A DNA stretch of 12,284 nt from Planctomycetales bacterium. GTDB lineage: Bacteria > Planctomycetota > Phycisphaerae > SM23-33. A model generated the notes under the pieces. It saw only the letters and a program-made list of their open reading frames with translations. It was not told the DNA's origin and made no database searches. This document shows, in pieces, positions 1 to 6,892 of this stretch. Each line of letters opens with the position of its first letter. Positions within the stretch are counted from its first letter, which is position 1. The stretch is from the NCBI GenBank assembly GCA_030631125.1, contig DAOVLS010000039.1, forward strand, positions 1 to 12,284. Reading direction: 5' to 3'. The position numbers were made by a program, and so were the translations under genes.

Positions 1-88
1 GACACTTCCGGCGCCACCTGTCATGCTCCTACTCTGGTGTTAATCCATCGTTTATGTCGCGGAGGTTTGTGCCCGGCCTGCCTCACAA

Positions 89-763
89 TCAGCACTTCGC
101 CAGAACCCTCTCGGCCAGGAGCCGGCGACGTCGAGCGTATCTGTCATCCTTCGGGGATTGTCTCAAAACCCGCTCACACGACGGCGCGGCGTATCGCATT
201 TCCGCAACGGCCGACGGCAGATCAATCTCGTTCAGGGCCAGCAGTGTATAGTAGAAGGGAAACACCTTCCACCTGCCATTTCCGTCGCGGCGCGATTTTA
301 ATGCCTTCATCCCCGCAGCCAGACGGCGCTCTGCCTTATCAAGCCCACCGACCGACAGGTGACGCCACAAGGCGCAACTGCATTTTCCACAGCAATACAT
401 ACCGGGACGAGGTTCCTTCTTCAACCGAGCCAGCATTCCGGCGGTCGCCTCGACCAGGGCATCGGCAACATCCTTGCCGGTTACGTTCAGCAGAATCAGC
501 GCCCGACCAGCCTCTTCACCGAGAATATGGGCTGTCCCGGCCCGGGTCTTGATCGATTCGCCCGTGAAAAACCTTATGCCTTCGGCGAAATCCTTCTTCG
601 TCGGCGCGAACATGCCGGCATACGAACCGGGCTGACCCTGCCGACCGGCAATCCACCCGGCTGCCTCCCACCTGTCAGACTTCAGCAAACGCCGACCAAA
701 GAAAAATGCCTCATTCACGGCATCAACCGTCGCCGCCAGACTTCTGGAATGGATAATCTTCAT
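89..763 (-). CDS. Hypothetical helical protein with Cys cluster (224 aa)
   Basis: I do not recognise a named family with certainty. The start is the ATG at 763, because AAAGGAG lies 6 nt upstream; the longer frame to 838 would run back into the upstream gene. The C-terminal half is the most family-like part. It has a cysteine cluster (C124, C125, C128, C130 in MYCCGKCSCALWRHL), then a helical stretch with DGNGRWKVFPFYYTLLAL at about 160-177 and EMRYAAPSCERVLR at about 188-201. The GxGRWxxFPFYYTLLAL pattern resembles repeat segments of alpha/alpha-toroid (prenyltransferase-like) proteins, but that is a weak inference. There is no signal peptide and no membrane segment, so it is probably cytoplasmic. 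It lies 28 bp downstream of the next gene on the same strand and is probably co-transcribed with it, with a hairpin between the two. The C-terminus is basic (RYARRRRLL). Confidence 0.75.
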   Translation of the reverse strand: MKIIHSRSLAATVDAVNEAFFFGRRLLKSDRWEAAGWIAGRQGQPGSYAGMFAPTKKDFAEGIRFFTGESIKTRAGTAHILGEEAGRALILLNVTGKDVADALVEATAGMLARLKKEPRPGMYCCGKCSCALWRHLSVGGLDKAERRLAAGMKALKSRRDGNGRWKVFPFYYTLLALNEIDLPSAVAEMRYAAPSCERVLRQSPKDDRYARRRRLLAERVLAKC

Positions 764-777
764 GCGTGTCTCCTTTC

Positions 778-824
778 GCCGGGTGCCATGCTCACGCCCT
801 TCGGGTGAAGGCATGGCGCCCGGC
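778..824. repeat. REP-like hairpin, 14-bp stem
   Basis: Positions 778-791 are complementary to 811-824 over 14 bp, with one G-T wobble at 784/818; the arm core is GGTGCCATGC. The loop holds a further imperfect stem around CCC-TTC-GGG. Read on the minus strand, it covers the last codons and stop of the 792-1895 gene and ends just before the Shine-Dalgarno of the 89-763 gene. No T-run follows on either strand, so it does not look like an intrinsic terminator. It could be a REP-type palindrome or an mRNA processing or stabilising hairpin between two co-transcribed genes. Confidence 0.6.
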
Positions 825-1895
825 TTTGGCAGCGACAAGTTTGCCGAAATTATTATATTCCTCGTAGAGCTTCAGCTTAAGCCCAAGCAGCCCGACGAGC
901 CAGTGCTTGACTGGAGTTATTGCGCCAAACAGGGCGTGCTCCTGGTTGGCATCCGTAAGCCGGTTTTTCATTGTTGTTACGAACGACGCGTACCATTGTC
1001 GGTGAGATGCAAAGTCAGGGAGTGTGTCTTCACATTGCAGGATGGATTCGCCTTCGTGAGCGGGGGTTTTCGAACCAAGACTTCCGATCTGAAGAATCAG
1101 CTTTTCGACATATCGGAATACCTTGGGCGCACATAGCCAAGTGGACTCGATTAGTTCCAGAAGCTTTTTACCTTCCGGTACCACTTGGCGAATCTGTTCC
1201 GCGAGCGCCTTGATTTCCGGCAGTTGCAGTTCTGCGAAATAGGGGTCACCAAAAGGCGAGTTGCCGTAAGCTCCCCAATTCGCTTCGTCGCCTCGAATCT
1301 CACCTGAATAAACGTCCAGCATGAATCGGTTTCTCTTGTCGTCAGACCATATCAGGGACTTGACCCACCATCTGAGCCGGTGGATCAGTCGTCGGATGAG
1401 TAGTTCCTTTTGTTCCGTCGGCTCACCGAGTGTTTTATAGATTGCCTTGACAATACCGCCCCAGTCCTTGCCGAGATTGTCTCGCATGGCAAGCTCGGTC
1501 TTGGCGATGTCGAGCGGGGATTGCTTCAACCATGCGTCAAGGCAAAATATGTAATAGGACATCAAAGTCTTGCGATGCGCATCGGCTGTGTAGCAGCCAT
1601 AAACAAATTCGGGGCATTTTTCCTCTCGAATGGCGTCGGTGATTTGTTTCAGTGGCAGGGGGAATGTATAGTGGCCGCACATGGGAAGTGGCGCGATCAG
1701 TCGGTCGATCAGTTCTTCCGCCCATGCAGGAATAGGGGCGAGAGCCATTTCTTCTTTAAATATGGCTTTAAGTTCATGGGAAACCGGATCGTCCACGCCG
1801 CGCTTCCTATAATCCTCCCAACCTGAGGGGGTGCACGCAAGCGCTCGGCTCGTAAGGCTCTTTTCGTAACTTGCCCTATGCCATTTGCCATCCAT
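792..1895 (-). CDS. Orphan hypothetical protein (367 aa)
   Basis: I do not recognise this protein. The frame is long, open and coding-like, with an ATG at 1895; an in-frame TTG at 1904 is an alternative start, and neither has a strong Shine-Dalgarno. It is rich in helix-forming residues and in Trp, Tyr and Cys. It has no signal peptide or clear transmembrane segment; the most hydrophobic stretch is ITPVKHWLVGLLGLKLKLYEEY near the C-terminus. No catalytic motif is visible. Base composition is more A/T-rich than the asnS and DUF3604-like genes, which fits accessory DNA. The last 11 codons (about AGRHAFTRRA) are encoded inside the palindromic hairpin at 778-824, so the native C-terminus may have been altered by that repeat. 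It lies just downstream of the asnS 3'-end relic (1964-2027) and 28 bp upstream of the 89-763 gene, probably in one transcript. Confidence 0.7.
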   Translation of the reverse strand: MDGKWHRASYEKSLTSRALACTPSGWEDYRKRGVDDPVSHELKAIFKEEMALAPIPAWAEELIDRLIAPLPMCGHYTFPLPLKQITDAIREEKCPEFVYGCYTADAHRKTLMSYYIFCLDAWLKQSPLDIAKTELAMRDNLGKDWGGIVKAIYKTLGEPTEQKELLIRRLIHRLRWWVKSLIWSDDKRNRFMLDVYSGEIRGDEANWGAYGNSPFGDPYFAELQLPEIKALAEQIRQVVPEGKKLLELIESTWLCAPKVFRYVEKLILQIGSLGSKTPAHEGESILQCEDTLPDFASHRQWYASFVTTMKNRLTDANQEHALFGAITPVKHWLVGLLGLKLKLYEEYNNFGKLVAAKAGRHAFTRRA

Positions 1896-1963
1896 CGCAG
1901 TCAATTCCGTGTGCAGTAAAGATTGCCTGTCGGCAAGTACGCATCTACTTTCTTGTTCGCGAT

Positions 1964-2027
1964 GTTCGCGGCTTCATTAAAACTCGGCCGAGCGCGGCGT
2001 GCGGGGGAACGGGATTACGTCGCCGGA
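1964..2027 (-). repeat. Duplicated asnS 3' end (att-like direct repeat, left copy)
   Basis: Aligned by hand, this stretch matches 3033-3095 (the asnS 3' end and trailer) at about 53 of 64 columns, in the same orientation. In the asnS frame, 1977-2021 reads [14 protein letters not shown] followed by TAA, identical in protein to the asnS C-terminus. Most differences are synonymous (CGC for AGA, TCG for AGT), so this end evolved under selection as part of a real asnS before being separated from it. Similarity continues about 13 nt past the stop codon. The stop codon of the MNT-HEPN gene (2015-2017) falls inside this relic in another frame. It is either one side of an insertion that replaced the asnS end, or the remnant of a second asnS. 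Confidence 0.8.
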
Positions 2028-2662
2028 AGCCCAAACCTCTTTCGTGCGGCCAAGCGGAATTTCCTACACCGTGCTTTCGCGTCCTTGGCGGATTCTTTGT
2101 CAGCCGACTCGCCGGGATACCGGTAAGCCACTGCGAAACCGGAAAGCCATGCGAGGTCTTCGCGAAAGAGTTCCCAGGCAGGCTCAACTGATACTACCTG
2201 ATCCAGTAGCGCAACAAGATCGTGAACTTTTTCGAACTGAATCCCAGCCTGACAGAGACGGGCCTTGAGATATTTTTCGGCACACTGCTGGGCGTGGAAG
2301 CAAGCGCCGTCGAGATTGGGGTTCTTCCGCGCCCGCATTTCTCGCAGCACAGTGGCTTCATAGAGCACCTTTCCTCGCTGGAGAATGTTCCGCATGAAAC
2401 CGTCACCCATATCAAGCCGCTCCTGCACGTTTTCGGGTGTGCGAACCAGAATATCCACGGGGAACGAAGGATGTATCTTCAGGCGGACCTCCACAGACTT
2501 GGCAACGGATTTGCCTTCAAACGGCATGATGATCAGCAAATCAACGTCGGAGCCGGCGCCGGCTGTGCCTGCTGCATGGGAACCGAACAGGATCACCCGC
2601 TCCGGATGAAACTCCCGGCCGATTTCCCGTCCGACCGCCTCAATTTGCCTCATTGCAACCAT
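2015..2662 (-). CDS. MNT-HEPN fusion: minimal nucleotidyltransferase plus HEPN domain
   Basis: The ATG at 2662 is preceded by GAGGTGGAG about 8 nt upstream. Residues about 5-100 form a minimal nucleotidyltransferase (MNT, pol-beta fold): the LFGSHAAGTAGAGSDVD motif gives G27-S28 and metal-binding D39 and D41, and D70 (PVDILV) is the likely third acidic residue. Residues about 113-205 form a HEPN domain, with NLDGACFHAQQCAEKYLKARL and HDLVALL followed by YRYPGE. MNT and HEPN proteins are usually two adjacent genes, often toxin-antitoxin pairs in which MNT modifies HEPN; here they are one 215-residue chain. The catalytic R-x4-6-H motif of RNase HEPN toxins is not visible, so this may be of the non-nuclease PF05168 type. 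The final residues PAT and the stop are read from the asnS relic in another frame, suggesting the original C-terminus was exchanged at the junction. Role beyond nucleotide transfer is unknown. Confidence 0.88.
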   Translation of the reverse strand: MVAMRQIEAVGREIGREFHPERVILFGSHAAGTAGAGSDVDLLIIMPFEGKSVAKSVEVRLKIHPSFPVDILVRTPENVQERLDMGDGFMRNILQRGKVLYEATVLREMRARKNPNLDGACFHAQQCAEKYLKARLCQAGIQFEKVHDLVALLDQVVSVEPAWELFREDLAWLSGFAVAYRYPGESADKESAKDAKARCRKFRLAARKRFGLPAT

Positions 2663-2776
2663 AAGTATTACTCCACCTCTATCTTATATCCGGCAAGCCA
2701 ATCAAAAAAGATTCTTCCCCTGACCTTACAGGTAGATCAAAGGTGAGGTACGTAGGCAAACCTGCATAACTCGATT

Positions 2777-3004
2777 TCACAACTTCGCCCCACAATGCGG
2801 ACAGAACGAAATAGTTATTCCTCCCCCGCCCGCTGATTCCGATATAGCGATTACCCACTGCTTAGATTTAGGCCACCATTCATATCTAATGTCGAAAGCA
2901 CAAGTCGTAGTATGCCCACCAAAAACCTCACAACAGGGAGAGAAACTTTCAGGAACCGAACTGGTCCCCTCAAGACACTCTGTACCGTCAGAATGCTTTT
3001 CCAT
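2777..3004 (-). CDS. Small protein with C-terminal CPHC zinc-ribbon-like tail
   Basis: This is a small protein of 75 residues if started at the ATG at 3004, which has GAGG 8 nt upstream. The frame stays open to an ATG at 3028 (83 aa), but that start lacks a Shine-Dalgarno and sits in the asnS trailer repeat. It contains a Cys pair in SPCCEVFGG, a further Cys in TTCAFDIRYEWWPKSKQWVIAI, and ends in FCPHCGAKL. A terminal CPxCG-K-L is common in small proteins of phage and accessory origin and suggests zinc binding, but I recognise no specific function. It is the first gene after asnS on the same strand, inside the segment bounded by the asnS-end repeats. Composition is relatively A/T-rich. It is followed by about 114 bp without a gene before the MNT-HEPN start. 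Confidence 0.65.
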   Translation of the reverse strand: MEKHSDGTECLEGTSSVPESFSPCCEVFGGHTTTCAFDIRYEWWPKSKQWVIAISESAGGGGITISFCPHCGAKL

Positions 3005-3032
3005 ACCCATTTCCTCATCATCTTTCATTATC

Positions 3033-3095
3033 GTTCACGGTTTCATTAAAACTCGGCACTTCTTGGCGTGCGTGGGAACGGGATCACGTCGCGGA
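3033..3095 (-). repeat. asnS 3' end, right copy of the direct repeat
   Basis: This stretch contains the last codons, the stop and about 13 trailer bases of the functional asnS. It is the partner of 1964-2027, same orientation, with a start-to-start spacing of 1069 bp. The segment between holds the small CPHC protein and the MNT-HEPN fusion. Conservation of non-coding bases after the stop codon argues that the repeat is more than shared protein coding. Confidence 0.75.
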
Positions 3096-4422
3096 TGTTG
3101 GCCATTCCGGTTACGAACTGGACGGTCCGCTCCAGCCCCAGGCCAAAGCCGGCGTGCGGAACCGTGCCGTAACGCCGCAGGTCCAGGTACCACCAGTAAT
3201 CGTCCGGGTTCATCCCCTGCGCCTTTATCCGCTCGGTCAGAACGTCCAGCCTCTCCTCGCGCTGCGAGCCGCCGATAATCTCGCCGATCTTCGGCACCAA
3301 AACGTCCATGGCTGCGACCGTCCTGCCGTCATCGCTAAGCCGCATGTAGAACGGCTTAATCGTCGCGGGATAATCCGTGATGATCACCGGCTTTTTGAAC
3401 TTCTCTTCGGTCAGGTATCGCTCGTGTTCGGTCTGCGTGTCTTTGCCCCATTCGGGCGGGAATTCCCATTTCCGGTCGGCCTTTTGGAGGATTTCGATGG
3501 CTTCGGTATAGGTCAGGCGGACGAAATCGCTCCCGGCTACGTGCGTGAGCGTCTCGATGACTGTCTTATCGATCCACTTGTTGAAGAACTCCATATCCTC
3601 GTCGCATCGCTGAAGGACGGATGTAAAGATATGTTTCAGAAAATCTTCCGCCAGGTCGGCGTTGTCGTCGGCGTCGCAGAATGCCGCCTCCGGCTCGACC
3701 ATCCAGAACTCGGACAAGTGCCTCGGCGTGTTGGAATTTTCCGCCCGAAACGTCGGCCCGAATGTATAGACGCTTCCCAGCGAGCAGGCGTAGGTCTCCG
3801 CCTCAAGTTGCCCGCTGACGGTGAGGTTCGCCTGCCTGCCGAAGAAATCGGCCTCGAAGTCGTCCCGCCCCGTTTCCAGCGTGGTAACGCGGAACATCTC
3901 GCCTGCGCCTTCGCAATCGCTGGCTGTAATTATCGGAGTGTGGACGTAGAGGAACCCGCGCGATTGTAAGAACTCGTGAATGGCTGTGCATATCACGTTG
4001 CGGACGCGAGCGACGGCTCCGAACGTGTTCGTCCGCGTTCGCAGGTGCGCCTGGGTGCGCAGAAACTCGAACGTGTGCCGCTTCTGCTGGATGGGATAGA
4101 CCTCGGCGTCGGCAGAACCGAGCAGGCGGACCTCGTCGGCCTGGACCTCCACGCGCTGGCCCTTGCCCTGGCTCTCGACGAGTTTGCCCATTACGACCAC
4201 CGAAGACCCCGCCGTCAGATGCACGACCTCGCTTTCGTAATTGGACAACTTCGGATCAGCAACGACCTGTATTGTCGCCATGCACGAACCGTCGTTGAGC
4301 GCGATGAAACTGAAGCGGTTCTTGCCCTTGTGGTTTCTGACAGTGCGAACCCAGCCGGCTATGGTTATTCCCGAATCGACGGGCGCATCCGTCAGAGCAT
4401 CCTTGATAAGTGTCCTGTTCAT
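3046..4422 (-). CDS. asnS: Asparaginyl-tRNA synthetase (AsnRS)
   Basis: AsnRS charges tRNA-Asn with asparagine using ATP, in the cytoplasm. At 458 residues it has the normal length of bacterial AsnRS. The N-terminal OB-fold anticodon-binding domain spans about 18-102 ([24 protein letters not shown]). The class II catalytic core follows, with MFRVTT at 176-181, GQLEAET at 204-210, motif 2 around [21 protein letters not shown] (225-245), and motif 3 [12 protein letters not shown] at 425-436. It ends in [16 protein letters not shown], the usual C-terminus. The AsnRS rather than AspRS assignment rests on the MVEPE/EFWM motif 2 context and overall resemblance. The ATG at 4422 has GGAG 6 nt upstream and a good promoter-like sequence at 4441-4469. 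It heads the minus-strand gene series. Its last 15 codons are duplicated 1.07 kb downstream. Confidence 0.97.
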   Translation of the reverse strand: MNRTLIKDALTDAPVDSGITIAGWVRTVRNHKGKNRFSFIALNDGSCMATIQVVADPKLSNYESEVVHLTAGSSVVVMGKLVESQGKGQRVEVQADEVRLLGSADAEVYPIQQKRHTFEFLRTQAHLRTRTNTFGAVARVRNVICTAIHEFLQSRGFLYVHTPIITASDCEGAGEMFRVTTLETGRDDFEADFFGRQANLTVSGQLEAETYACSLGSVYTFGPTFRAENSNTPRHLSEFWMVEPEAAFCDADDNADLAEDFLKHIFTSVLQRCDEDMEFFNKWIDKTVIETLTHVAGSDFVRLTYTEAIEILQKADRKWEFPPEWGKDTQTEHERYLTEEKFKKPVIITDYPATIKPFYMRLSDDGRTVAAMDVLVPKIGEIIGGSQREERLDVLTERIKAQGMNPDDYWWYLDLRRYGTVPHAGFGLGLERTVQFVTGMANIRDVIPFPRTPRSAEF

Positions 4423-4440
4423 TGGTTTCTCCAGAACTCC

Positions 4441-4469
4441 ATAATCGCCCGCCGGGGCTTGTCTGTCAA
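4441..4469 (-). promoter_or_regulatory. Putative sigma-70-type promoter of asnS
   Basis: On the minus strand a perfect -35 TTGACA (4464-4469) is followed after 17 bp by GATTAT (4441-4446, 4 of 6). Transcription would begin near 4434, giving a very short leader with the Shine-Dalgarno near its 5' end. A weaker opposite-strand match, TTGTCT (4459-4464), 16 bp, TAAAGT (4481-4486), could serve the divergent 4629 gene and would overlap this one. Confidence 0.4.
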
Positions 4470-4486
4470 TTCGCCATGTGTAAAGT

Positions 4487-4528
4487 TATTGCGAAGCGGC
4501 AAGCCGCACGGCTTGCCGCTTCGCAATA
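4487..4528. repeat. Perfect 20-bp palindrome in divergent promoter region
   Basis: Bases 4487-4506 and 4509-4528 are exact reverse complements, separated by only two bases (CA). The arm core is GCGAAGCGGCAAGCCG. As RNA it would form a very stable hairpin. It lies upstream of the asnS promoter and in the leader region of the divergent 4629 gene. No T-run follows directly (one lies about 20 bp further at 4550-4558), so a terminator role is doubtful. It may be a mobile REP-type palindrome, or a regulator site between the two divergent genes. Confidence 0.7.
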
Positions 4529-4628
4529 CTGACCGCGAGTTATCGGCTTTTTTCTTAACCTCCCCCAGCGCCGATGGTACATTCGCTCACTTGTCATTTT
4601 CCAACAACCCCTTATTCAGGAGCATCTC

Positions 4629-6848
4629 ATGCAGAAACTCAACCTCGGAAAAGCGACGATTTTCCCGCGAAAGCCCGTCGTCGCGGGCGAATACGTAACG
4701 CTGACCTACACGTACACCGCCGCCCACCCAATCGACGACAGCGGATTCGTCAAGATCGTTTTCCGCCGGATGGGTGATTTCGGTCAGCCTCAATTCGACG
4801 ACCCGAAAGCGCCCAACTACTGGAGCATCCACACGACCGGCGACTGCCGGATCATCCCGCGCTGGGACAAGCGAGGCCACACGCGACCGTACTCGATGGC
4901 CCTGTACCTCCAAGTGCGATTCGGATACCTGAATAAAGGCGAGAAGATAACGGTCCTTTTCGGCGACCGGACCGGCGGCTCACCGGGCTGGCAGATGCAG
5001 ACGTTCTGCGAACGGGCGTTCGGGTTCAAAACGTTCGTCGATCCGATAGCGACGTACGAGTTCAAGGAATTGCCGAATTGGCCGACGCTCCGCGTGGTGG
5101 CCGGCAAGTGCGTCCGGGCAGTGTGTATAGCCCCTTCGCAGGTGCAGGCAGGGCGAAAATTCGCATATCACCTCAAACTCGAAGATGACTGGGGCAACCC
5201 GACCGCCAGACCCAAGCGGATAACACATCCCGGATTCGATAAACCCGGCATCAGGACCGTCAAGACCGATGATAAAAAGACCCGCCTCTCGGCTGTCAGC
5301 AACCCCGTCGAGGTCATCTCCGAGACGTGTTACGGTCAAATTGCAGGGTGGCACGGTCAAGTCGGAGACTTGGCCGTGAAACCTTCATCCACGCACCCCA
5401 CGGCCAATCTTGCGCTTCGCTCCAGATTGACCGTGCCACCCAACCATCGTAACAGGATACTTGGCCGATACTGGGCGGACTTTCACGCACAGTCCGGCGA
5501 GACCATCGGGACGAACCCAATAACCGATTATTTCCGCTTCGGGCGCGACTACGCACTGCTCAACATCCTCGGCCATCAGGGCAACGACTTTCAGATTACC
5601 GACGAGTTCTGGGCGGAGATTAACCGCACGACGCGGAATTTCTACAAGCCCGGCAAATTCGTTACCTTCCCCGGCTTTGAGTGGAGCGGCAACACGCCGC
5701 TGGGGGGCGACCGGAACGTATTTTATAAATCCGAAGGCGGGCGGATAACGCGCAGTTGCCGCGACCTGCTCGGCGGCGAGAAGAAATCGGAATATCCGGA
5801 CTCGCCGACGGCTACGGAGATGTTCGCCAACCTCAAAGGCCCCGGCCCGTTCGTCTTCGCCCACGTCGGCGGGCGGTATGCGAATGTGCGAATGCACGAC
5901 CCGGAGACCGAAGTGGCGATGGAAATCCACTCGGCCTGGGGCACGTTCGAGTGGCTGGTGGATGAGGCGTTGAAACTGGGTTATCGTATCGGCATCTGCG
6001 CGAATTCCGACGGGCACAAGTGCCGCCCCGGAGCGTCGTATCCCGGTTCGGGCGCGTTCGGAAGCCTCGGCGGGCTGACCTGCGTACTGGCGGAAAAATT
6101 GGACCGCAACAGCGTCTATGCCGCGATGAAGGCGAGGCATTTCTACGCGACCACCGGCAACCGCCCGCTACTGGACGTAACCGTTACCACCGCCGACGGC
6201 AGCCACGCGATGATGGGCGACGTAATCAATGCCGGCGACGGCAAGGCCGTACTGCAAGTCCGCGTCGCCGGTACGTCGCCGATCGATTCGGTCGAGATCC
6301 GCAACGGCCTGGGCGTTCTGCGGACGATGAGACCTTTCACAAAAGAAGACCTTGGCCGGCGGATAAAGGTCGTCTGGTCGGGTGCGGAGGTAAAGGGCAG
6401 ATATCGAAACGCCGCGTGGGACGGCTCGCTTACCGTCAAGGGCAATCGCATCGTCCGATTCACGCCTATTAATTTCTGGAACCCGCTTCGCCAGGTCCGG
6501 CGGACCGGAAAGGCCGGTCTTGAGTGGGAATCTGTGACCACCGGCGGGCTTGCCGGCGTAATCCTCGATTTGGAAAAAGCCTCTGCCGGTGAGTTGGTCA
6601 TCGACACCGTCCAGCGGAAGGCGTCCTGCCCCATTCGTTCCATCGGCCTGACGGCGAAGACCTGGCGGGCCGGAGGGCTGGACAAGCAGATTCAGGTCTA
6701 TCGCCTCCCGCAGCGAAGCGGGCCGAGAGAGTTTGAATTTGAAATCCCGCTGATGAGACTGGTCAAAGGCGACAATCCCATCTATATCTGCGTCCGCCAG
6801 GAAGACGGGCACATGGCATGGTCAAGCCCGATATACCTGGTCAGGTAA
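4629..6848 (+). CDS. DUF3604-like PHP-family protein with REPIN-like in-frame insert
   Basis: The ATG at 4629 has CAGGAG 6 nt upstream; the product is 739 residues without a signal peptide. Residues 1-230 form a beta-rich N-terminal region ending in SAVSNPVEVIS. A PHP-like metal-dependent hydrolase region follows: WADFHAQSGE (H286; WGDxH is the usual form), GHQGND (H316), PGFEWSG (E351), FAHVGG (H412), EIHSAWGTFEW (H434) and NSDGHKCRPG (D461, H463). This layout fits DUF3604-type proteins, some related to PHP phosphoesterases; the substrate is not known. Residues about 510-739 are a C-terminal beta-rich part (DSVEIRNG, WDGSLTVKGNRI). Residues 240-271 are encoded by a palindromic repeat pair (5346-5441), an insertion of exactly 32 codons just before the metal-binding domain. 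The gene is monocistronic by context, divergent from asnS, with a terminator 14 bp after the stop. Confidence 0.88.
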   Translation: MQKLNLGKATIFPRKPVVAGEYVTLTYTYTAAHPIDDSGFVKIVFRRMGDFGQPQFDDPKAPNYWSIHTTGDCRIIPRWDKRGHTRPYSMALYLQVRFGYLNKGEKITVLFGDRTGGSPGWQMQTFCERAFGFKTFVDPIATYEFKELPNWPTLRVVAGKCVRAVCIAPSQVQAGRKFAYHLKLEDDWGNPTARPKRITHPGFDKPGIRTVKTDDKKTRLSAVSNPVEVISETCYGQIAGWHGQVGDLAVKPSSTHPTANLALRSRLTVPPNHRNRILGRYWADFHAQSGETIGTNPITDYFRFGRDYALLNILGHQGNDFQITDEFWAEINRTTRNFYKPGKFVTFPGFEWSGNTPLGGDRNVFYKSEGGRITRSCRDLLGGEKKSEYPDSPTATEMFANLKGPGPFVFAHVGGRYANVRMHDPETEVAMEIHSAWGTFEWLVDEALKLGYRIGICANSDGHKCRPGASYPGSGAFGSLGGLTCVLAEKLDRNSVYAAMKARHFYATTGNRPLLDVTVTTADGSHAMMGDVINAGDGKAVLQVRVAGTSPIDSVEIRNGLGVLRTMRPFTKEDLGRRIKVVWSGAEVKGRYRNAAWDGSLTVKGNRIVRFTPINFWNPLRQVRRTGKAGLEWESVTTGGLAGVILDLEKASAGELVIDTVQRKASCPIRSIGLTAKTWRAGGLDKQIQVYRLPQRSGPREFEFEIPLMRLVKGDNPIYICVRQEDGHMAWSSPIYLVR
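5346..5441. repeat. REPIN-like 96-bp inverted REP pair inside a CDS
   Basis: The ends are a perfect 15-bp inverted repeat: GGGTGGCACGGTCAA (5346-5360) and its complement (5427-5441). Each half also folds alone. In the left half CACGGTCAAGTC pairs with GACTTGGCCGTG around GGA; in the right half CACGGCCAATCT pairs with AGATTGACCGTG. Each stem is 12 bp with one wobble. Two inverted REP units forming a symmetric element is the definition of a REPIN. An outer inverted pair TGTTACG/CGTAACA lies at 5328-5334 and 5448-5454, and ACGGTCAA occurs again at 5332-5339. The length is 32 codons with no stop in the gene frame, so translation continues through it. Confidence 0.85.
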
Positions 6849-6861
6849 ATGAGTGTATGAA

Positions 6862-6892
6862 AAAGCCGACGACCCCAGGGGCCGTCGGCTTT
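6862..6892 (+). terminator. Intrinsic terminator after the DUF3604-like gene
   Basis: GCCGACG (6865-6871) pairs with CGTCGGC (6883-6889), flanked by AAA and TTT that extend the stem to 10 bp, with a further CCCC/GGGG pairing inside. The T-run is only three bases, so strength is probably moderate. It begins 14 bp after the stop at 6848. Confidence 0.6.

Noticed and set aside
37..552. Plus-strand open frame at the left end
   Set aside because: It overlaps the minus-strand 89-763 gene, and its product is low-complexity, rich in Pro, Arg and Ser, with no homology signal.
1923..1936. Short hairpin TTGCC/GGCAA upstream of the orphan gene
   Set aside because: A five-base stem without a T-run is within chance expectation.
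3154..3969. Plus-strand open frame of 271 codons opposite asnS
   Set aside because: It is a shadow of the unambiguous asnS gene, with no Shine-Dalgarno and no recognisable domain.
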